From contig JAIRPH010000051.1 in assembly GCA_031257135.1 (NCBI GenBank), forward strand, positions 1-9,230: a DNA stretch of 9,230 nt, written 5' to 3'. Of this stretch, positions 5,644 to 9,230 are shown in pieces. The stretch comes from Spirochaetaceae bacterium. GTDB lineage: Bacteria; Spirochaetota; Spirochaetia; Treponematales; Breznakiellaceae. Under the pieces are notes generated by a model, which saw only the letters and a list, made by a program, of their open reading frames with translations, made no database searches and had not been told where the DNA came from. Each line of letters opens with the position of its first letter. Position 1 is the stretch's first letter. The position numbers and the translations under genes were made by a program.

Positions 5644-6206
5644 TCAAACCGTATATGAAAACTGTTCCGCTGGATCGGAGACGGTCCGTAGCGGAACAGC
5701 TTTTCCCGATGTTCCTTCGTAGGGTAGCCTTTATGCCGTTCATAGCCGTATTCCGGGTAGAGCAGGGCGTATCGTTCCATTTCGGCGTCTCTCGATGTTT
5801 TAGCAAGAATCGAAGCCGCCATGATTTCCGGGACCAATGCGTCTCCTTTGATTACCGCCCGGCACGGCACGGGGAGAACCGGCGCGGAAGAGCCGTCAAC
5901 CTCGGCTTCCAAGCCGCGCAGGGGAACCGGGAAGGATGCCAGCATAGCTTCAAAGGCTCGCTTCATGGCGAGAAACGCGGCTTGACGGATATTAATCCTA
6001 TCGATTTCTTCATGGGAAGCCCAGCCTATGCCCCAAGCGAACGCTCGTTCACGGATGATGTTCCGGGCGTATTCCCGGCGTTTTGGACTGAGCTTCTTCG
6101 AGTCGTTCAGGCAGTCTTTCGGGAAATCTTCGGTAAGGATTACCGCGCCGGCGTACACCGGTCCCGCTAAGGGTCCGCGTCCGGCTTCATCAATTCCGCA
6201 CAGCAT
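5640..6206 (-). CDS. rnhB: Ribonuclease HII
   Basis: A 188-aa enzyme that cuts RNA in RNA-DNA hybrids and nicks at single ribonucleotides left in DNA. It opens with GIDEAGRGPLAGPV (Asp6, Glu7 catalytic) and has LNDSKKLSP (33-41). A further acidic residue is in VDG (Asp104), then KGD (120-122) and AASILAKTSRD with the fourth metal-binding Asp140. The C-terminal HKGYPTKEH (158-166) is also typical. Length is slightly below the usual 190-210 but no motif is missing. It starts 3 nt after the serA stop, with an AGGG site inside the end of serA, so it is the last gene of serC-serA-rnhB. Its stop overlaps the fprA stop by 4 bp. Confidence 0.96.
   Translation of the reverse strand: MLCGIDEAGRGPLAGPVYAGAVILTEDFPKDCLNDSKKLSPKRREYARNIIRERAFAWGIGWASHEEIDRINIRQAAFLAMKRAFEAMLASFPVPLRGLEAEVDGSSAPVLPVPCRAVIKGDALVPEIMAASILAKTSRDAEMERYALLYPEYGYERHKGYPTKEHREKLFRYGPSPIQRNSFHIRFD
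5662..5704 (+). terminator. Candidate fprA terminator inside the 3' end of rnhB
   Basis: A perfect 10-bp inverted repeat CTGTTCCGCT / AGCGGAACAG (5662-5671 / 5690-5699) is followed by CTTTT on the plus strand, 18 nt after the fprA stop. It lies within rnhB codons, on the antisense side. TTTT also follows on the minus strand, but there it would precede the rnhB stop, so only the plus-strand use makes sense. The 18-nt loop is long and the T-run short. Confidence 0.45.
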
Positions 6207-6209
6207 AGG

Positions 6210-7385
6210 CTACCCTGCGGAAGCGATGGCTCTCACTCGGACGATGCCGTTTACCGAGGTGATCCGCCGGAGCGCGGGTTCGGGTATTTCCTGCTCGGTA
6301 TCAATGATATTATACGCGTACTGATCTCTTGATTGATTAATTGAGCTTATAATATTGACGTTCATTTCCGCAAGGATAGTGGTAATCTGTCCCAGCATAT
6401 TGGGGATATTCCGGTTGGCGACCAGAAGGCGGAAGGGAGACCGCCGGTCTAGGGCGCATCGGGGGAAGTTGACGGAGTTCGTAATCCTGCCGGTTTCGAG
6501 AAAGTCCATGAGCTGACGCACCGCCATGACCGCGCAGTTGTCCTCCGCTTCCGGCGTGGAGGCTCCGAGATGGGGAATACAAATCGCCGTAGGACAGGCG
6601 ATGAGTTCGGCTGAAGGGAAATCGGTAACATACGCCGAGAGCCTTCCGGTATGCAGAGCCTTGATCAGATCAGGTTCATGCGCCAAGCCTCCCCGGGCGA
6701 GGTTGACGATCCGCGCGCCTTGTTTCATAATGCTAAACTTTTCAGCGTTCATGACGCCTTCGGTGGCGTCGGTCAGGGGAAGATGGAGGGAAAGGTAGTC
6801 CGCTTTGGCGAGAAGTTCTTCAAGCGTATCCGCCCGCCTTACGGCGCGGGAGAGATTCCACGCGGCGTCAACCGAGATATACGGATCGTAGCCCATGACC
6901 TCCATGCCCAGCGCGACCGCGTCGTTGGCTACCATGACGCCGATTGCCCCTAAGCCGATTACGCCTAAGATTTTGCCCCGGATTTCGGGACCTTCAAAGC
7001 GGGATTTTTCTTTTTCCACCAAGTCGGATACGGCGCCGGGAGTATCTCCGAGGGTTTTGGTCCACGCGATGCCGCCTGCAATATTTCGGGAAGCCAGAAG
7101 CAGAGCCGCCAGAGCCAGCTCTTTGACCGCGTTGGCGTTGCCTCCGGGAGTGTTGAAGACGACGATTCCCCGCTCGCTACACTGAGAAACAGGGATATTG
7201 TTGTATCCCGCGCCGGCTCTGGCTATGGCCTGCACCGAATCGGGGATAGGCGTCTCCCGAAGATCCGCGCTCCGCACGAGGATGGCGTCAGGATTAGGCG
7301 GATTCTCCGCGGCTTCGTAGCGGTTCCGGGGAAATAATTCCAGCCCCTGAGGGGAAATTTGATTCATCGTTTGAATACGAAACAT
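6210..7385 (-). CDS. serA: D-3-phosphoglycerate dehydrogenase with C-terminal ACT domain
   Basis: A 391-aa NAD-dependent enzyme for the first step of serine synthesis, 3-phosphoglycerate to 3-phosphohydroxypyruvate. The Rossmann motif GVIGLGAIG is at 141-149 with the NAD-ribose acid in GYDPY (Asp167). The 2-hydroxyacid dehydrogenase triad is visible as Arg231 (NLARGG), Glu260 (DFPSAEL) and His272 (PHLGAST). Early substrate-loop residues are in RAGAGYNNI (56-64). A C-terminal ACT domain starts near residue 318 (FRLLVANRNIPNMLGQITTIL). It belongs to the shorter PGDH type, which lacks the extra intervening domain of long forms; the ACT domain suggests amino-acid binding. The start is set by AAGGA (7391-7395, minus strand), which overlaps the serC stop 9 nt upstream, so translation is probably coupled. 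Confidence 0.94.
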   Translation of the reverse strand: MFRIQTMNQISPQGLELFPRNRYEAAENPPNPDAILVRSADLRETPIPDSVQAIARAGAGYNNIPVSQCSERGIVVFNTPGGNANAVKELALAALLLASRNIAGGIAWTKTLGDTPGAVSDLVEKEKSRFEGPEIRGKILGVIGLGAIGVMVANDAVALGMEVMGYDPYISVDAAWNLSRAVRRADTLEELLAKADYLSLHLPLTDATEGVMNAEKFSIMKQGARIVNLARGGLAHEPDLIKALHTGRLSAYVTDFPSAELIACPTAICIPHLGASTPEAEDNCAVMAVRQLMDFLETGRITNSVNFPRCALDRRSPFRLLVANRNIPNMLGQITTILAEMNVNIISSINQSRDQYAYNIIDTEQEIPEPALRRITSVNGIVRVRAIASAG

Positions 7386-7394
7386 AGGGTTCCT

Positions 7395-8495
7395 TTAAAG
7401 CGTTTTTTCAAAACGCTCCGCAAAGGCGATAAGCGCGTGAACTCCTGCTTTAGGCATGGCGTTATAGATGCTCGCCCGCATACCGCCGACCAGCCGATGC
7501 CCCGCAAGATTTACCAGCCCCGCCTCGGCCGCGGCCGCGACGAAACGGGTTTCTATCTCCTTTCGGCGGTCTTCATCGACCGGCACGAAGGGGATATTCA
7601 TAAGACTCCGGTATTTCTTTTCCACCGGCGACCGGAAGCGTTTCGAGCTGTCCAGATACCCGTAAAGCAGTCCGGCTTTTTCCCGGTTCAGCTCGGCTAC
7701 GGCGGAGACGCCGCCCAAATCTCTGAGCCATTCCAGCACCAGCCCGATTATATAGATGCCGTGACAGGGAGGCGTATTGTACATCGACCCCTCTTTGGCG
7801 TGAATATCGTACCGGAGCATCCCGGGCGTCCACGAGGGCGCGCGCCCTATCAGGTCTTCCCGGATGATAACTACCGTAACTCCCGCAGGACCGAGATTCT
7901 TCTGCGCGCCCGCGTAGACCAGCCCGAAACGGGAAATATCCAGCGGCTCCGAGAGAATACAACTCGAAATATCCGCCACAAGCGGAACCGCGCCGGTTTC
8001 CGGCAGTTCCGCCCACTTGGTTCCTACAATCGTATTGTTCAGCGTGATGTGATAAAAGGCGTCCTGCGGATCAGGAGCCGGAGCCTGCGGAATATAGGTA
8101 AAACCCCGGTCTTTGGAGGAAGCCCGAACTACCGGATTGAGGTACTTAGCCCCTTCTTCAATCGCCTTTTGAGACCAGACGCCGGTTTCGGCGTATCCGG
8201 CTTGTTTCCGAGGCGTTCCCGCTTCCACGCCGGCAAGATTCAGCGGAACCATAGAAAACTGCAAAGAAGCCCCGCCTTGCAGGAACAGTATCGCATAATT
8301 GGAGGGAACGCCCATAAGCGAGCGGAGCAGACTTTCGGCGTTCCTGATAATAGGCGCAAAGTCTTTCGACCGGTGACTCATCTCCATAATCGACTGACCC
8401 GTGCCGTTGAGGTCCAGCATTTCCGCGGCCGCACGCTCCAGCGCAGGAACCGGAAGCGCGGAAGGTCCCGCAGAAAAGTTATATACCCGTTTCAT
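7395..8495 (-). CDS. serC: Phosphoserine aminotransferase
   Basis: A 366-aa PLP enzyme that converts 3-phosphohydroxypyruvate and glutamate to phosphoserine and 2-oxoglutarate, the step after SerA. The N-terminus MKRVYNFSAGPSALP is the family signature. His41-Arg42 in MSHRSK and the GGAS phosphate-cup loop (74-77) are present, and Lys199 in AGAQKNLGPAG is the Schiff-base lysine. The C-terminus has AGHRLVGGMRASIYNA. Length matches the usual 360. I chose the ATG at 8495; the frame extends to a TTG at 8534, but that TTG is the first triplet of a promoter -35 hexamer and the extra 13 residues are not family-like. Only a weak AGAG precedes the ATG. It is the first gene of the serC-serA-rnhB operon; serB is not in the window. 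Confidence 0.95.
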   Translation of the reverse strand: MKRVYNFSAGPSALPVPALERAAAEMLDLNGTGQSIMEMSHRSKDFAPIIRNAESLLRSLMGVPSNYAILFLQGGASLQFSMVPLNLAGVEAGTPRKQAGYAETGVWSQKAIEEGAKYLNPVVRASSKDRGFTYIPQAPAPDPQDAFYHITLNNTIVGTKWAELPETGAVPLVADISSCILSEPLDISRFGLVYAGAQKNLGPAGVTVVIIREDLIGRAPSWTPGMLRYDIHAKEGSMYNTPPCHGIYIIGLVLEWLRDLGGVSAVAELNREKAGLLYGYLDSSKRFRSPVEKKYRSLMNIPFVPVDEDRRKEIETRFVAAAAEAGLVNLAGHRLVGGMRASIYNAMPKAGVHALIAFAERFEKTL

Positions 8496-8505
8496 AATAG
8501 CTCTG

Positions 8506-8534
8506 ATACTATCGAGAGTAGCGGTTTCCGTCAA
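8506..8534 (-). promoter_or_regulatory. Promoter of the serC-serA-rnhB operon
   Basis: On the minus strand TTGACG (8529-8534) and TAGTAT (8506-8511) have a 17-bp spacer. The predicted start, near 8499, is only a few nucleotides before the SerC ATG at 8495, so the message would be almost leaderless. Confidence 0.55.
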
Positions 8535-8603
8535 GAGAAGCCCTGAAAACCCGGCGTTTCAGACCGGCTCATCCCCCTAAAGCCCGAACCCGCACGCCAG
8601 CCC

Positions 8604-8978
8604 GACGAAGGTCTCAGCCAGCTTGCCGAGAGAAAAAGCCGGCTGGACGAAGGTCTCATCCGCCTTGCGGATCGACTAAGCCGGCTAGACGGAAGAAAAA
8701 TCCAGCCGGATTAGAGCGTATATTTCAACGGGAATGGCGTATATTTCAGCGCGCCCGCGGAATCCGCCTAGACGAAGGTCTCATCCAGCTTGCGGATCGA
8801 CTAAGCCGGCTAGACGAAAGAGAAATCCAGCCGGATTAGAGCGTATATTTCAACGAAGATGGCGTATATTTCAGCGCGCCCGCGGAATCCGCCTAGACGA
8901 AGGTCTCAGCCAGCTTGCGGATCAGGCAAGCCGGCTAGACGGAAGAGAAATCCAGCCGGCTGAGAGAAAAAGCCGGCT
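8604..8978. repeat. 125-bp tandem repeat array with partial flanking copies
   Basis: Two full units, 8646-8770 and 8771-8895, match at 118 of 125 positions by my count. A partial third unit (8896 to about 8960) follows, and a 42-bp shortened unit (8604-8645) precedes them. Each begins GACGAAGGTCTCA (8604, 8646, 8771, 8896). The palindrome AGCCGGCT occurs six times (8637, 8679, 8804, 8929, 8954, 8971). Each full unit can form an 11-bp arm with one G-A mismatch, CTAAGCCGGCT / AGCCGGATTAG. The unit is not a multiple of 3, so repeated copies fall in different frames, which argues against coding. The array fills the gap between serC and the lipoprotein gene. Confidence 0.9.
8716..8873. repeat. Paired 12-mers GCGTATATTTCA with 21-bp phasing
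   Basis: GCGTATATTTCA occurs at 8716-8727, 8737-8748, 8841-8852 and 8862-8873. Within each 125-bp unit the two copies start 21 bp apart, about two helical turns, on the same strand. They are AT-rich islands in GC-rich repeats. This resembles a protein-binding iteron pair, but no binding protein is known from the sequence. Confidence 0.7.
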
Positions 8979-9008
8979 TGCGGAAACAAGCGTTGCCGGG
9001 AAAACGGC

Positions 9009-9037
9009 TTGATGTATTTTTAAAATTTGTATATAGT
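9009..9037 (+). promoter_or_regulatory. Promoter of the lipoprotein gene
   Basis: TTGATG (9009-9014) and TATAGT (9032-9037) have a 17-bp spacer in an AT-rich patch right after the repeat array. The predicted start near 9044 gives a leader of about 26 nt. Confidence 0.6.
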
Positions 9038-9069
9038 CTAACGAATATTGCTTTTTTCAAGGAGATTTT

Positions 9070-9230
9070 ATGAAAAATATGACAGCCTTTGCCGGCGTAA
9101 TCTGCGTTTTCACGCTTTCGCTGACCGCGTGCGGGTCTACGCAAAAGGCGGCTGACCCTGTTCCTTCCGGTCAAGAAGCCGCGCCTGCGCCTCAAAGGGT
9201 TACGGAACCCGTCTATTCCGGCGAAAAGAA
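9070..9230 (+). CDS. Putative lipoprotein, N-terminal fragment (runs off the window)
   Basis: The 53 visible codons start at an ATG 5 nt after AAGGAG (9059-9064). The N-terminus MKNMTAFAGVICVFTLSL is a short basic-hydrophobic signal ending in the lipobox LTAC, with Cys21 as the predicted lipidated residue. After it comes a low-complexity linker rich in Ala, Pro, Gln and Lys, as in many surface or periplasmic lipoproteins. The mature domain is outside the window, so function and membrane destination cannot be given. Confidence 0.8.
   Translation, partial: MKNMTAFAGVICVFTLSLTACGSTQKAADPVPSGQEAAPAPQRVTEPVYSGEK

Noticed and set aside
7359..8546. A 395-codon plus-strand frame opposite serC
   Set aside because: It is antisense to a gene with a full set of SerC motifs, and its Arg-rich product has no recognisable domain. 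It is a codon-bias shadow.
8543..8562. CTGAAA / TTTCAG inverted repeat upstream of serC as a terminator
   Set aside because: The stem is only 6 bp, there is no T-run on either strand, and no gene ends nearby.
8604..8978. CRISPR array
   Set aside because: The units are 125 bp, tandem and almost identical over their full length, so there are no unique spacers, and no cas gene is present.
8734..9012. A 92-codon open frame across the repeat array
   Set aside because: It lies inside 125-bp repeats that shift frame from copy to copy, is rich in Arg and Pro as GC-rich random frames are, and has no convincing ribosome binding site.

Overview
The window reads as chromosomal housekeeping and accessory sequence from an anaerobic or microaerophilic bacterium. 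The proteins look most like those of a spirochaete of the Treponema type: an FprA flavodiiron protein beside CheY-like receivers, a lone groES, and a short ACT-type phosphoglycerate dehydrogenase paired with SerC. That placement comes from the flavour of the proteins and not from any search, so it is tentative. Promoters of the TTGACA-17-TATAAT type are easy to read throughout, and several have exactly 17-bp spacers.

Layout. (1) 1-969: the 3' part of a PfkB-family sugar kinase, probably 2-keto-3-deoxygluconate kinase, ending at a bidirectional hairpin terminator shared with the convergent groES (1029-1295, minus). (2) 1296-1487: a compact divergent promoter region between groES and adk (1488-2117, plus). 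adk converges on a tRNA-dihydrouridine synthase gene (2112-3083, minus), and the two stop codons overlap. (3) 3084-3395: a roughly 310-nt non-coding region with two plus-strand promoters and a folded RNA. The 3' part of that RNA resembles the right end/omegaRNA of IS200/IS605 (TnpB) elements, but no tnpB is present. It runs directly into the ribosome binding site of a single-domain CheY-like gene (3396-3839). (4) A second, paralogous cheY-like gene (4008-4412) has its own promoter and a 5'-terminal hairpin, and lies 19 nt upstream of fprA (4432-5643). (5) A minus-strand operon serC-serA-rnhB (8495 down to 5640) with 9-nt and 3-nt gaps. rnhB overlaps the end of fprA by 4 bp. (6) 8496-9069: the serC promoter, a 125-bp tandem repeat array and the promoter of a lipoprotein gene whose first 53 codons close the window.

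Working together: SerA and SerC catalyse consecutive steps from 3-phosphoglycerate to phosphoserine. The second receiver and FprA probably share a transcript, which would tie a two-component output to O2 or NO reduction. GroES, Adk, Dus and RNase HII are general housekeeping functions.

The most unusual items are the omegaRNA-like leader in front of the first receiver gene and the 125-bp array with paired, helically phased 12-mers. No tRNA, rRNA, CRISPR array or intact transposase gene was seen.
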